The notes beneath the pieces are model-generated. The model saw only the letters and a list, made by a program, of their open reading frames with translations, had not been told where the DNA came from and did not search any database. Both the position numbers and the translations under genes were made by a program. A stretch of DNA of 64,000 bases from Athripsodes cinereus (lineage: Eukaryota > Arthropoda > Insecta > Trichoptera > Leptoceridae): the NCBI GenBank assembly GCA_947579605.1, contig OX388305.1, positions 27,169,542 through 27,233,541 on the forward strand, read 5' to 3'. Positions 33,313-44,523 of the stretch are shown piece by piece (the first letter of the stretch is position 1; each line of letters opens with the position of its first letter).

Positions 33313-36119
33313 TCATTGACATTTAGATGTTGTCTCAATATCACTTTGTTTTATGTATTTTTTAATATTTTTCTTGAATATATGGATGCTTCTGGCGTTC
33401 TTTACATTTTCTGGTAGTTTGTTATAGATGTTGATTGTAGAATGCAGGAATCCGTTGCGTTTGCGGTTAGTTCTAGGAATCGTAGACCTAAGGTGATTGA
33501 TTGATCTTGTGTTGTGGTTATGGAGATTGTTATTAGTGGTTATTTTGATGTTGGACTTCATTTTACCTTTCTTTACTTTATGTAGGTGTTTGGTTTTTTC
33601 GATGAGAATGAGCTGCTCCAAATTAAGTTTATTTGTAATTTTGTACAATTCAATTGTTTTGGTGAATCTATGTAAGCCAAAAATCATCTTAAGGGCTTTA
33701 TTCATAAGGCGTTGAATAGATGCTCGAGTTAATTTACTGCATTGTGACCACACTACCATACCGTAAGTAATGCGTGGTAGTATAAAGGAGTTGTATATTA
33801 AGTTTTTTGTATTATTGTTAAACATTTCTGCTCTTCGCATGACTCCTACAAGGGGTGAGAGTTGGTCTAATTTATTTTGAACATGGCCTGACCAGTTTAG
33901 GGAATCATCCACTTCCAGCCCTAGATATTTCACCTTATCGGTTTGTGTTATATTAGTTCCATTAATATGTAGGTTTATGTTGATCTTTCTTTTGTTTTTT
34001 TGTTTGAGTATTAGGTAAGTAGTCTTTTTCTCATTAACTGTCAGTGAGTTCGTATATAACCATGATGCATATTTATTTAGTTCTTCATTTATAGTTCTTT
34101 CCAATTGTAATTCATCTTTGCCACTAAACACAAGGAGAGTATCGTCTGCGTAAACAAAATACCTACTAGAGAGGTTCTGATATCTGAGGCTATTTATATA
34201 CAAAAGGTAAAGTAAAGGCCCCAGAATAGATCCTTGTGGTACTCCAATCTTGAGAAATTCAGGTTTGCTGATGCTTTCTTTATTTTTAGTTACGATTGTT
34301 CTGTCTTTCAGATAACTATCAATGAGTTTATGTGCTGTGCCTCTGATACCAAGATCATGTAGTGATTTCAGGAGAGTGACGTGGTTGACCGTGTCAAATG
34401 CCTTAGATAGATCTATAAATACTGCTACTACATAGTTTCCTTGATCCAATTCTTGATTTATATAATTGAAAGCGTCTACTAATGCTGCAGTCGTGTTACT
34501 TTCTTTTAAAAATCCATATTGATATGGATCGAAACCTCCGTGATTGTCGACATAATTTTCAATTCGGGTCTTCAGAATATTTTCAAATATCTTGCTAAAT
34601 GTACTTAAGATACTTATGGGCCTGTAATTAACGGCTTCATTTTTTGGGCCAGATTTGTGGATAGGCGTGATGATTGTTTTCTTGAGGTATTCAGGAAAGT
34701 TTCCATCTGTCATACATTTATTAATAATTTGTGCTATACTTTCAGATATTATACAACGGAGACTTTTAAGATCTTTTGCCGTGATGCTATCATGTCCAGA
34801 GGATGAACTGTTTTTTAAATTTAGTATTATATTACTGACTTCAGTATTGTCAGTTGGTTTTAGAAAAATACTGTTGATTGGATTCTTATGAGAATCTGTT
34901 TGGTTTATCTTCTGATATCCTTTGCTTTTAAGAGTTTCATAGAGTTTTTCACCAATTGTAGCAAAATACTTATTTATTTCATCTGCAATCTCGTGTGAAT
35001 CCTGTGTCTTTCCGTGGGTAGTTATTAATTCATCAATTTCATCGAATTTTGAATCGGTTTGGTTGTGAATGACTTCATTTATTGTTTTCCACATCTTTTT
35101 ACTGTTTCCTTGAGCAGTTAGAATCTTGGAATTTAAATAGATTTTCTTTGCTCTTTTAATTTCTGCAGTGACGTAATTTTTTTGTTGTTTATAATTATTT
35201 TTGTCAGCTTCAGTATAGTTAGAAGATTTGAGTTTTGCATATAATTTGTTTCTAGTATTAATTTCTTGTATCAAGTCTGAAGTCATCCAGTCATTGCCTT
35301 TTCTCACACGGTGAAGTTTGGTTGTGGTGGAGGCTAGTTTGGCTTTAGCAATTATGTCACTTAATTTTTCAAAGTTTGGATCTATGTCTAATGTATCAAT
35401 ACTGTTTTTCACTGTATTTTTAAAAGACTCTAAATTTAATCTTTTGAATTGACGAATTCTCATTTTCTGCTTTATTTTGGTAAAGTTTGTTATATTTATT
35501 TTTATAAGTTTGTGATCTAGACTCGGCCAATCGAGCAGTTGAATATAATGCTTATTCCTTGGCGAATTGTCAATGATGTGATCAATTATTGTTTTAGATG
35601 TATCTGTAGTTCTAGTAGCTTCAATCGAGTCAAGTTTATTGATTATTTTGTAGTTATTTGAATAAATCATTGATTTATATGTGGCTGTTGAAATACTTTT
35701 TTCGAGTAAGTCAATATTAGCATCACCTACTAGTAATATTCCATTATATTTTGATAATAAGTCATCGAAGTCATTTATGAATTCGTTCATAGGGTCTAAT
35801 GTAGGAGACCTATAGAATGTGCCAAATTTTTGTCGTGTATTGTGCAATATGACTTCTATAATTAACACGTTGTATTTTTGATCGCTATACAGTAATTTGT
35901 GATTAAGTGTATTTTTTATGTAGATTGCTGTCCCACCACCTCTGTTTCCATGATCTCTACAGTTAAAGACTGCACAATATCCATATAAGTTGAAATAGTC
36001 TACCTCAGTACCTTGCAACCATGTCTCGCAAAGAATAAGTATGTCTGGGAGGTGTTTCTTAGTAATGATGTGCATCTCGTCAAGTTTGTTTCGTATGCTA
36101 CGAGCATTGGCATATAAGA
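33313..36119 (-). CDS. LINE ORF2: endonuclease and reverse transcriptase
   Basis: At least 920 residues from the first ATG at 36075, open upstream to the ORF1 stop. Endonuclease: ILYANARSIRNKLDEM (upstream of that ATG, holding the first metal-binding Asn), ILCETWL, GDANIDLL, IIDHIIDNS and WPSLDHKLI. Reverse transcriptase: FIDLSKAFDTVNH, KIGVPQGSILGPLLYLLYIN and the catalytic YADD in YFVYADDTLLV. C-terminus: LHNHNTRSINHLRS and IYNKLPENV. No internal stop, so it looks translatable. Because the endonuclease begins upstream of the first ATG, expression probably depends on the frameshift site at 36126-36132 rather than that ATG. Confidence 0.93.
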
Positions 36120-36122
36120 TTG

Positions 36123-36911
36123 TTAGTTTTTTGTTTCTTGATTAGTATTATAGTTTATTCTCTCTTTTGCCATTGCGACTTTACTCATATAGGCTGGACA
36201 TTTATAACTATATGCTGTGTGATTGACATCTGCATGTCTGTCCTTATTTGTTGTGCAATTTATACATTTAACAATATTTGACAGACAATCGGTTGTACTG
36301 TGATTTTCTGCACATTTTCCACACACAGTATTTCTTTTACATTCATGTGATCGGTGGCTAAATCCTTGACACTTGTAGCACCGTGTTATATTGAAGTCTT
36401 CTCTCACATAGTGTTCACCCCAGTCTAAATTTACGTAATTGTTGACCATTTTAACATACGTTTCAGGTGATACTTGAATTATAATATGATATGTGTTGTT
36501 TTTTTTGTTTTCTTTAGTATGGACGAGCTTTATATGGTCAACATCAGATAGAAAATGATTCTGCGCTTTAAGTTCAGCTATTAGTTCGTTTTCTTCAAAC
36601 TTTTTGTGTACCCCAGTAATGAATAGTCTAGGATTTTTCGCTTTTGTTGTATATACTTCATATTGTTCACCTAAAGTATTTTTTATTTCATTCTCCAGGA
36701 TTCTAAGGTTCTCATTATTATTGCCTTTAATTGCTATGCCGCCGTGGTTAACAGCTGTTAACTTAGTGATCCCTATACCTAGTTTTGCAGGTATAATACT
36801 TCTTTTTATTTGTCTTTCGGTATCTTCACTTTTATGGTCTGGGGAATTTCGGGGCTTTATAATTAGACAGTCTGTAGAGTTGCGCGGTTTCGGTATAAAT
36901 AAATAAATCAA
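36123..36911 (-). CDS. LINE ORF1: nucleic-acid-binding Gag-like protein
   Basis: 262 codons in the open frame. Central RNA-recognition-like region (LFITGVHKKFEENELIAEL, then YHIIIQVSPETYVKM). Then zinc knuckles CYKCQGFSHRSHEC (C-x2-C-x4-H-x4-C) and CGKCAENHSTTDC (C-x2-C-x3-H-x4-C), and a third Cys-rich block (CINCTTNK to YKCPAYM). This knuckle series is the hallmark of Jockey-superfamily ORF1. The N-terminus seems incomplete, as no ATG begins the frame. The stop at 36123-36125 directly follows the slippery heptamer. Confidence 0.88.
   Translation of the reverse strand: MIYLFIPKPRNSTDCLIIKPRNSPDHKSEDTERQIKRSIIPAKLGIGITKLTAVNHGGIAIKGNNNENLRILENEIKNTLGEQYEVYTTKAKNPRLFITGVHKKFEENELIAELKAQNHFLSDVDHIKLVHTKENKKNNTYHIIIQVSPETYVKMVNNYVNLDWGEHYVREDFNITRCYKCQGFSHRSHECKRNTVCGKCAENHSTTDCLSNIVKCINCTTNKDRHADVNHTAYSYKCPAYMSKVAMAKERINYNTNQETKN
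36126..36132 (-). promoter_or_regulatory. probable -1 ribosomal frameshift heptamer A AAA AAC
   Basis: Minus-strand A AAA AAC lies in the ORF1 frame immediately before its TAA stop. A -1 slip here reads CTA next, exactly the ORF2 frame, and includes the endonuclease start. The heptamer is of the classical X XXY YYZ form. No downstream pseudoknot was evaluated. Confidence 0.55.
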
Positions 36912-36929
36912 TTAGGTACATGTTGCATT

Positions 36930-37200
36930 GTAAATACTCTTAAGGCTTAGCTATCCTCTATCCTCCTATTAGCTATACCTTTTCTAGTTAATTTCAATGT
37001 GTTTCAAAGATCAAAATACGTATAACTGTCATGCAATGTTAGTAAAAAAAATATATAATATAGATCAATCTTTTATCTCGAGTTTAAGTTGTCGACTTCA
37101 ATAAAAAATGGTACCAGTTTTCCAGAAAAAAAATCCTAAAAAAATCAAAATTAAAACTTGTACGAATCGCATCTCAAGTTCCCTTTATTGCACGTTTTTT
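36930..37200. repeat. diverged copy of repeat family D
   Basis: Blocks such as atacgtataactgtcatgca, ttttatctcgag, ccagttttccagaaaaaaaa and tctcaagttccctttattgc correspond in order to 40694-41005 and 43323-43665. The family is unnamed; no coding sequence. Confidence 0.5.
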
Positions 37201-37379
37201 TTTATTTTTTTGACTTATGGCATATATAAAAATCTACATTCTAAGTTGTTGACTTTCTTTAATATGCGTTATTTTTTTAATAAATTTCTAAAAACGTAAA
37301 ATTGCACAAAAAGTATTTTTCGCCTATCGAAATTTCCATACAAATTTAATACTTTCTGCCCTGCCCATAGGGTGTGTCT

Positions 37380-37506
37380 AAAAATGTTAGTATCGAGTGA
37401 AGTGTTGGTGAGGGTGGACGTATCGCTTTTTTCGTGGCTATATTTGTGAGTTATTATTATCAGTGTTTCAAATAATCGAGTAAGATTACAGTCAGCCGTT
37501 TTGTAA
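37380..37506 (+). other. possible 5' non-coding exon of the Mutator-like gene
   Basis: A less AT-rich stretch, ending in AATAG|GTAAGTG, a good splice donor, about 270 bp before the acceptor of the next putative exon. Position and splice signal only. Confidence 0.3.
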
Positions 37507-37773
37507 TAGGTAAGTGTCTAAATATTTTTTTGTCTCCATTAACTTTTACACTGATTCTTGTTAAATGACATTTTTTTCTATCAAGATTCATTTATTTCGC
37601 GATGGAATAATGATAATTACAATTTTTTGTGTTCATTTACTACGCATAATATTTTCAAATTATTTTGATTACCTCCGTATTACGAGATTAAATTCAATAA
37701 AAAAATCTTAATTCAAAAAATATAATATTTTTAAATTTGACGCGATGTATTTGAAATACTTTTTTTTTTACAG

Positions 37774-37883
37774 ATTTTATAAAGATTCAGTATGGGAAAT
37801 TCGAAAAAATATTCCGGAAGACGAAGTACTATAAGGAGAAATCAAGGGAAACATATGCAATATATGCATCTACAAAAAAAATT
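37774..37883 (+). CDS. putative first coding exon of a Mutator-like transposase gene
   Basis: Acceptor TTTTTTTTTACAG ends at 37773, ATG at 37792, donor ATT|GTAAGT at 37884. It encodes about 30 basic residues: MGNSKKYSGRRSTIRRNQ, then GKHMQYMHLQKK. Short basic Met-Gly starts of this kind precede the transposase domain in insect Mutator-like (PF20700-type) proteins, which is my reason for linking it to 39932-40140. A diverged duplicate of the exon lies near 38932-38985. Intermediate exons were not found, so the gene is probably broken. Confidence 0.4.
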
Positions 37884-38197
37884 GTAAGTAGCTACTTTTT
37901 TCAATTTTTACCAAGGGTCTATGATTTGTGCTTATGGCTTTACTAGCCTGATCTATCTGTAGATACTATAATTTTTTTTTCTCTGGTAACAGGTAGGTAC
38001 ATTCAGTCAATATATTTTTTATTCAAGAATGTTTTGGGATAGATATTATTTCCAACTGTGTGTAATTATAAACAAGCAGGTTATCCGCCTTTTGTTTTGT
38101 GAATATCTGCCTTTTACAAAACGATCAAAAACCTACATAAAATAGGTTTATAATAGGTTAATAGTGGGAGAACAATTTATTAAAAGTACTTCTATAC

Positions 38198-38325
38198 CAT
38201 CATTGCATATCCCATAATTGGGAAGCCATTGGAGTAAATGTATGTAAAAAACATGCTGATGGTCCTCTCCGTAGCAACAAAAAATAAGACATTCAGGATG
38301 GGTGGCATGCCTCAGCACTGAATTG
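38198..38325 (-). mobile_element. short retroposon, family C
   Basis: Minus-strand copy with a longer 5' part than most (AATTCAGTGCTGAGGCATGC on the minus strand), then tcctgaatgtcttatttttt, then the CATGTTTTTT core. Confidence 0.5.
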
Positions 38326-38931
38326 TAGGTGTAGGTTATAAGTAAGCTTTTACGAACACCCGTCTGTTACATGGTACTGTTCTTAGTATATTAGTAGGTA
38401 GGTATGTAATAATAAAATAATTAATTTTAGGCTTGCAGTTGATTCTTAGAATTGTGTGGGATATTTTCTATTAGCACGCCGAAATAACAATAAATAGCGG
38501 CTAGTGCAATCGATTGCTGTCTATAGAATTTTTACTACTAAAATTGATGAGTAATACTATAAATATTGAATGCCTACTCTCAATAAAACGTCGTTATATA
38601 TTTAAAATGATGTATGTGCTTTTTTTTATTTAGGCATACTCTTACAAAACTGTTCATTAGTGCATGGCAATAAAAAGTTCAGTTGTTGTATGAACTTTTC
38701 ATTGCTATGTAATATTATGATCATGTTATAAGTAAACGGCGCTTTACAAATTGTCCATATATATATATTGCATTATTATGATTTGTTATCATTCTGACGA
38801 CAATTTTTAATTGATACTAGGTATGTAATTTTAAAATGAACGTGGATGTTGATCCGAAATAATGTAAAGCGCCCTTGAAGTGATATAATCACAGTACGGC
38901 GTTGTATAAATTGTCATAATATTCAGAAAGA

Positions 38932-38985
38932 CGAAGCAATATAAGAAGAAATCAAGGGAAACATATGATTCTACAAATATATATA
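38932..38985 (+). pseudogene. duplicated exon remnant of the Mutator-like gene
   Basis: attcagaaagacgaagcaat ataagaagaaatcaagggaa acatatg repeats the core of the exon at 37800-37857 with deletions. It shows local duplication of this gene segment. Confidence 0.45.
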
Positions 38986-39427
38986 GGTATATATATATTG
39001 ATCGATAATCCCCGATTAATTATTCTTAAAATATTAAATATTATTATTTGATAATAAGAATCACATTAACATACAGTCAAAATAAGCAGTTTATTATAGA
39101 AATGTCAAAATATTTGTAAATATTCACATACGTCATTTTAAATATGCAACGACGTTAATCTGTTTAGAAATCATAATCACTTACTACTGAGAACATAAAC
39201 AATAGTACCTATGTCCACATAGCTGTGTTACTACTTGAATGATTTACCTGTAATACAATACATGAATGCGAAAAGGTTATCTGTAATTTTACTTACCTAT
39301 TTACCTAGTATATACCTGATACATTTCTTCAACAAAACAACTTCTTTAGTGAACTATGTACATCACTCGAAATCAACGACCTCTATTGCAGATTCGAAAA
39401 TCAATGGAAAAATTAGTACCTACTTTA

Positions 39428-39720
39428 CTATACCCTCGCACCGTATCCCGAAAAGGATAGGCAGAGGATGGAACGCCACACCGCTCTACTCTTACAAACT
39501 TCTTTCGCTTCTTCCACATACATACAATTTCTCATACATGCACGTCAATTTCTTTGACTCAACACGCGGCCATCCTTGAGATTTTGATACACGTGATCAA
39601 GTCACGAAGTTCTCGGATATCCGCGTTTTTTCGCACCTCAGATAGATTCATCTTCTTCATTACCTTTTCATCATCCATTCGCTTTATTGATACTCGTAGA
39701 TATCATTTCAATTTCACAAA
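39428..39720 (-). mobile_element. RTE-like LINE 3' end (copy 3)
   Basis: ccctcgcaccgtatcccgaa, tcttacaaacttctttcgct, caacacgcggccatccttga: same block order as the better copies, but more diverged. Frame broken. Confidence 0.65.
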
Positions 39721-39931
39721 CAAAAATCTTACAAAAATTTTATTATTTCTATTAGAAGTATATACTTGTTTTGAGTAGTAGACCGCTAAACTGATTCAAA
39801 ATGTGATATATCTTGGAATATTAGAATTTCGAGTTGATGGAACTGGAGCATTGAAATACCTAAATTTAAGGAATCATTTGAAGTGTGTTCTGAATAGTAG
39901 ATATTTATATAGCACATAATTGTATTTTCAG

Positions 39932-40140
39932 GACCATCAACGGGGATGGAGTCTGCAATATTAGTGGAAGGATTTCAGAAAAGTATCGAAATGCACAAAC
40001 TTATTTATGGGAAAATAATATCAGACGGAGATTCTAACACCTACGCAAAACTTTTGCAAATTAGACCATACAAGAACATGACTATCGAAAAAATTGAGTG
40101 TAGAAATCATTCTCCTATTTGTTTACTTATAATTTTTTTT
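39932..40140 (+). pseudogene. Mutator-like transposase domain exon
   Basis: Acceptor GTATTTTCAG ends at 39931. The frame gives PSTGMESAILVEGFQKS, then IEMHKLIYGKIISDGDSNTY, AKLLQIRPYKNM and TIEKIECRNH. This is the conserved 'sT.ME...ivEGF..S..m......i.DGDSs......r.pY....vekieC.NH' block of insect Mutator-like transposase (PF20700-type) proteins, with the central Asp-Gly-Asp-Ser. After CRNH the sequence departs from the family and stops at 40144, so this is an exon fragment or 3'-truncated copy. Confidence 0.65.
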
Positions 40141-40210
40141 CTGTAACGTACCTACTTATTGACATAGACAATAAAACTCACTGTATAAAAATGAAATATT
40201 ATGTTTTCTT

Positions 40211-40684
40211 TGTATGCCCAATAACAGTCATTCACTGACATCCATAATATGCGCAATATTAGCATATACCTACCTGCTTTCATTGATTCATTCAATTTTA
40301 TTTATTTACTATAATACATTTAGGTAACTCATTATTTTGTAAACTATTGTGTACAGGTTCTACTTAGTGTTTCATTTATACATTGATGCATTTATGTATC
40401 AATCTAGGTACAGTAATTTTATATAAATACTACTATGGATATAATACCTACTTGGAAATGTGGAACGAATGAATAAGGAAAGGATGAAAAAGAGGATATA
40501 TTATGTACTTGTCTGTACATATATATGTAACACCCAGACCCAAAACACTTTGAAAAAGGTCATTCTTCATTCTGCTCTGGGCGGGAATTGAACCCGGTAC
40601 CTCGTGACTCAAAGGCAAGAGTGTTACCTCCGCTTCACGCCGGCCGCTATTTTTCTCAGCCTATCCCACATGGGACACGGCGTG
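40211..40684. repeat. direct duplication, copy 1 (about 474 bp)
   Basis: tatgcccaataacagtcatt through tgggacacggcgtg is repeated almost exactly at 41003-41478. The duplicated block includes an entire tRNA-derived SINE and the end of an RTE-like LINE. Confidence 0.9.
40526..40650 (-). mobile_element. tRNA-derived SINE (copy 1)
   Basis: Minus strand: GGCCGGCGTGAAGCGGAGGT (A-box region), a CTTTGAGTCA anticodon-like loop, GGTACCGGGTTCAATTCCCG (B box GGGTTCAATTCCC), and a body ending GGGTCTGGGTGTTA. tRNA-like head plus unrelated body defines a SINE. Confidence 0.75.
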
Positions 40685-40693
40685 AGGGTATAA

Positions 40694-41005
40694 TATAGTT
40701 TCTCCTATTTTTACTAAACCATCACAGTCTATCCCACAAGTGGGATAGTATAATGATATACATATTTATATAACCCGTGGAATCTCCGGTAGAGAATAAA
40801 TCTGTCAATCTTCTATCCATTAATTTTCAGGCTTGTTATGCGTCTTTCAGCTACTGAAATACGCATAACTTTCATGCAATGTTCATGAAAAAAAAACATA
40901 ATATAGATCGATTTTTTATCTAGACACCTACTTCTAGACATTTTTTAAAAATATTGCCAGTTTTTTAGAAAAAAAAAACAGAAAATAAGCTTAGTTATCA
41001 CTTGT
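40694..41005. repeat. repeat family D, copy 1
   Basis: tagtttctcctatttttact to cttagttatcacttgta is repeated almost exactly at 43323-43635, and in diverged form at 36930-37200. Confidence 0.85.
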
Positions 41006-41478
41006 ATGCCCAATAACAGTCATTCACTGACATCCATAATATGCGCAATATTAGCATATACCTACCTGCTTTCATTGATTCATTCAATTTTATTTATTTA
41101 GTATAATACATTTAGGTAACTCATTATTTTGTAAACTATTGTGTACAGGTTCTACTTAGTGTTTCATTTATACATTGATGCATTTATGTATCAATCTAGG
41201 TACAGTAATTTTATATAAATACTACTATGGATATAATACCTACTTGGAAATGTGGAACGAATGAATAAGGAAAGGATGAAAAAGAGGATATATTATGTAC
41301 TTGTCTGTACATATATTATGTAACACCCAGACCCAAAACACTTTGAAAAAGGTCATTCTTCATTCTGCTCTGGGCGGGAATTGAACCCGGTACCTCGTGA
41401 CTCAAAGGCAAGAGTGTTACCTCCGCTTCACGCCGGCCGCTATTTTTTCTCAGCCTATCCCACATGGGACACGGCGTG
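41003..41478. repeat. direct duplication, copy 2
   Basis: Partner of 40211-40684. Together with the family D copies it implies a local segmental duplication in which the two blocks were rearranged. Confidence 0.9.
41320..41442 (-). mobile_element. tRNA-derived SINE (copy 2)
   Basis: Near-identical to 40526-40650 because it lies in the duplicated block; not an independent insertion. Confidence 0.75.
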
Positions 41479-42402
41479 TATATTATTATCTACATAATTA
41501 TTATGAATAGGTAATACACAAAAATAAAGAAGAGCTCTAATGGGTTATAAACAAATGCTCGACATAAAGACTGCAAAATAAAGATTGCCCTAAAAGCAGG
41601 TATAAAAAATCTTAACGTTTTCAAAATAAATATTGCTCTTCAAGTTATTACATACTGCCTGTATAAGGGTATACCCGGCTTACTACGGGAAATGAATACC
41701 AAATTGGCGAATAAACACTTAACGGTAGTTTTAGTATTTTGTCTCTAAAACCAGCAACACTTTTATGGAAATATTATCATGATTACGTTTATAACAATGT
41801 TGTTTACCATTTATTATTACATAATATTCTAATAATATACCCTTATATATTGGTCCGTAAAAAAATATGTACCTATAACGTTTTTAGCCTAAAAAATACC
41901 CAGCAGATAAAACTAAACATTATTTTTCCTCAGTCTTATCATATTATTTTTTCTATTGAGGACATACAAACATACATCCATAATGACATAAACTAACAGA
42001 CTAAAATATTTATTCAGTGATTTTTCACTTTACAAAATAATATTATCTACTATGTAGAAGATACTACCACCACTATGCTCTACCATCATTATAGGTAGGT
42101 ACCTACTTCATCTCTCACAATAGCCAGCAGTCATAAAATAGAAGAACAATTATTTTTTTATATCTGCGAGCAGATTAGGGCAAATATTTCACACGTTATG
42201 ATTTATAGCCCTAAACAATGCAACTACTACAAGTGGGGTAACTAGCGTAGAACGTAGCGTAACTTCTACCAGTAACACGTAATAAACAACCAAGTTGTTC
42301 TCTGCGTGCTTATAAAAGTTAGATTTGAATAGGTAAACTATTCATTTCAGGGAAACTAAACCCGATCACAAAACGTTTCTTACTTACCTACTAAAGGAAC
42401 TA

Positions 42403-42515
42403 CTACTACACCAGTAGCCAGTAGATTAATTGCATGTATAAACATGCAGGTTGTCTTCTCCGTAACAGTAAAAATAAGACATTTAGAATACACCGAGGAG
42501 TACCCAGTAATGAAT
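42403..42515 (-). mobile_element. short retroposon, family C
   Basis: ctactactacaccagtagcc, then taaacatgcaggttgtcttc, then gtaaaaataagacatttaga: inverse of the family core. The CTACTACTAC end equals the TAGTAGTAG tail seen at 59665-59690. Confidence 0.5.
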
Positions 42516-42734
42516 AGATCTCCCACTCTTTTCTGTAAGTTACGAGTGTCGTGTAAAAGACAGATGTTCGGAAAATGAAATAATTGCTTTTTCCAGAACA
42601 CTCGATAACTTACAGAAAACAGAAATATTCTTTTACTGGAAACTCCACGGAATACTATTTAAGTATTTCTAGTAATAAAAAATACCTTGTTCAAAATTGA
42701 TTGTTATTTCCCGCTCCATTGTACCAATGTAAGC

Positions 42735-43175
42735 AAACGAAATGTGGTCATGGTTGAAGAGGGACGAAAGTGGAATAAATGCTATGGAGATGAGATCGTT
42801 GAGGAGAATGGTTGGTAAAACGTTGCGTGATAGAATGAGGATATTAGAAGAATGAGTGGATGCAAGAGGAGTATTGTGGATAGAATGCGTGTAAATAAAC
42901 TGAGATGGTTTGGTCATGTGGAACGAATGGAAGAGGAAAGAATGACAAAGAGTATATACTTGTCTGAAAGAAGGGGTGTGAAGAATCACGGATGTCCGAG
43001 AACTACATGGCTTGACCATGAAGATCAAATTCTCAAGGACGGTCGTGTATTGAATGAGAGAAATCGACGTGCGTGCATGAGAAATTGTATGAATGTAGAA
43101 GAAAGAAGTATATAAGGACAGATCTATATGGCGTTCCGTTCTCTCTGCCTACCCCACTTGGAATGCGGCGTGAGA
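42735..43175 (+). pseudogene. RTE-like LINE C-terminal fragment (copy 4)
   Basis: 42852-43115 is open and encodes SIVDRMRVNKLRWFGHVERM, then ERMTKSIYLSERRGVKNHG, DQILKDGRVLNERNRRACM and RNCMNVEERS. This is the polymerase tail of the same LINE family as 45146-45439. Upstream, another frame holds AVEMRSLRRMVGKTLRDRMR-like sequence. A frameshift separates them; the copy is dead. Confidence 0.75.
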
Positions 43176-43322
43176 GAATAGATAGAAATTGTACCAACAT
43201 TAAATTCTATTTTGGTTTTTTATTATCATTCATTATTGTTCGAAAAGTTTCCCAATCGAACAAATGAGTGATGAAAAGATGCTAAAAAAGGATATTCTGC
43301 TTACCCTACTTGGGATGCGGCG

Positions 43323-43635
43323 TATAGTTTCTCCTATTTTTACTAAACCATCACAGTCTATCCCACAAGTGGGATAGTATAATGATATACATATTTATAT
43401 AACCCGTGGAATCTCCGGTAGAGAATAAATCTGTCAATCTTCTATCCATTAATTTTCAGGCTTGTTATGCGTCTTTCAGCTACTGAAATACGCATCACTT
43501 TCATGCAATGTTCATGAAAAAAAAACATAATATATATCGATTTTTTATCTAGACACCTACTTCTAGACATTTTTAAAAATATTGCCAGTTTTTTAGAAAA
43601 AAAAAAACAGAAAATAAGCTTAGTTATCACTTGTA
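43323..43635. repeat. repeat family D, copy 2
   Basis: Near-identical to 40694-41005, but followed by acgatcaaatctcaagttct, which matches the diverged copy near 37160. This therefore seems the less truncated end of the family. Confidence 0.85.
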
Positions 43636-43742
43636 ACGATCAAATCTCAAGTTCTCTTTATCTATGTATTAGCTTAGTCGAGCGTTACATCCTTTCTGCA
43701 CAGGACTTGAGGTGAGGGGTTAGACAGATATTTTATCTTATC

Positions 43743-43975
43743 TATCTATACCCTCACGCCGTGTCTCAGGAGGGGTAGGCAGAGAGAACGGAACGCCATA
43801 TAGATCTATCCTTACAAACTTCTTTCGCTTCCTCCTCATTCTCATACATGTTCGCCGATTTCTCTTACTCAACACGCGGCCGTCCTTTAGGATTTGATCC
43901 ACGTGGTTCTTGGCCGTCCGCGCCTCCTCACACCTCATCTTGGCATCTTGGTTCTCTGCCAAGATATTTTATACC
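43743..43975 (-). mobile_element. RTE-like LINE 3' end (copy 5)
   Basis: ccctcacgccgtgtctcagg to gatttgatccacgtggttct; minus strand encodes DQILKDGRVLSKRNRRTCM. Short and broken. Confidence 0.7.
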
Positions 43976-44189
43976 CACTTTTTTCTGTAATTTTTTAGTC
44001 GAGCACGTTTTTATGTTTCTTTTTATGTACTCATTATTTTATAAAGTATTGTGTATAGGTACTTAGTGTTACATTTATGCATTTATGTATCAACCTAGGT
44101 ACAATAAGTATACACAATAATATCAACTTGGACATGTGCAACGAATGATTTAGGAAATGATGACAAAGAGGATATACTTGTCTAACAGA

Positions 44190-44404
44190 AGGCATCCCGG
44201 GAGGTCTCGGGTTCGATTCCTGGCCAGGGCAAAATGAAGAATGATCTTTTTTCAAATTGTCCTGGGTCTGGGTGTTACATGTGTATGTGTTCAGTGCATT
44301 GTATATATGTGTATCGTCGTGTTAGTACCCAAAATACAAGATTCTTATCCTAGTTTGGGACTAGCTCGGTTTCTGTGAATTGTCTATACGAGTTGTGTTA
44401 TAAA
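44190..44404 (+). mobile_element. tRNA-derived SINE (copy 3, longest body)
   Basis: B box GGTCTCGGGTTCGATTCCTG, then GGGCAAAATGAAGAATGATC, ggtctgggtgttacatgtg, and a tail with tagtacccaaaatacaagat and tttgggactagctcggtttc. The 5' part of the head is missing. This copy shows the 3' body absent from the others. Confidence 0.7.
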
Positions 44405-44523
44405 AAAAATGCACTAAGCACATTGAGTTGTATAACTGATATTTTTATGATACTGTTTTATTCTGTAATATTGTAACCAAGTAATTTTTGTAATATTGAA
44501 GAATAAAAATAAGATTAATAAAA

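Larger units (their letters stand above)
32566..36911 (-). mobile_element. CR1/Jockey-superfamily non-LTR retrotransposon, nearly full-length
   Basis: Minus-strand element with ORF1 (36123-36911), ORF2 (33313-36119), a 3' UTR of about 750 bp, and an ATT-repeat tail at 32566-32592. ORF2 carries apurinic-type endonuclease, reverse transcriptase and a 'HNHNTRS...NKLP' C-terminal region like CR1/L2/Kiri-group LINEs. The 5' end is not defined: the ORF1 frame begins at a TTG and an in-frame stop lies just upstream, so the copy is probably truncated there. Confidence 0.9.
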
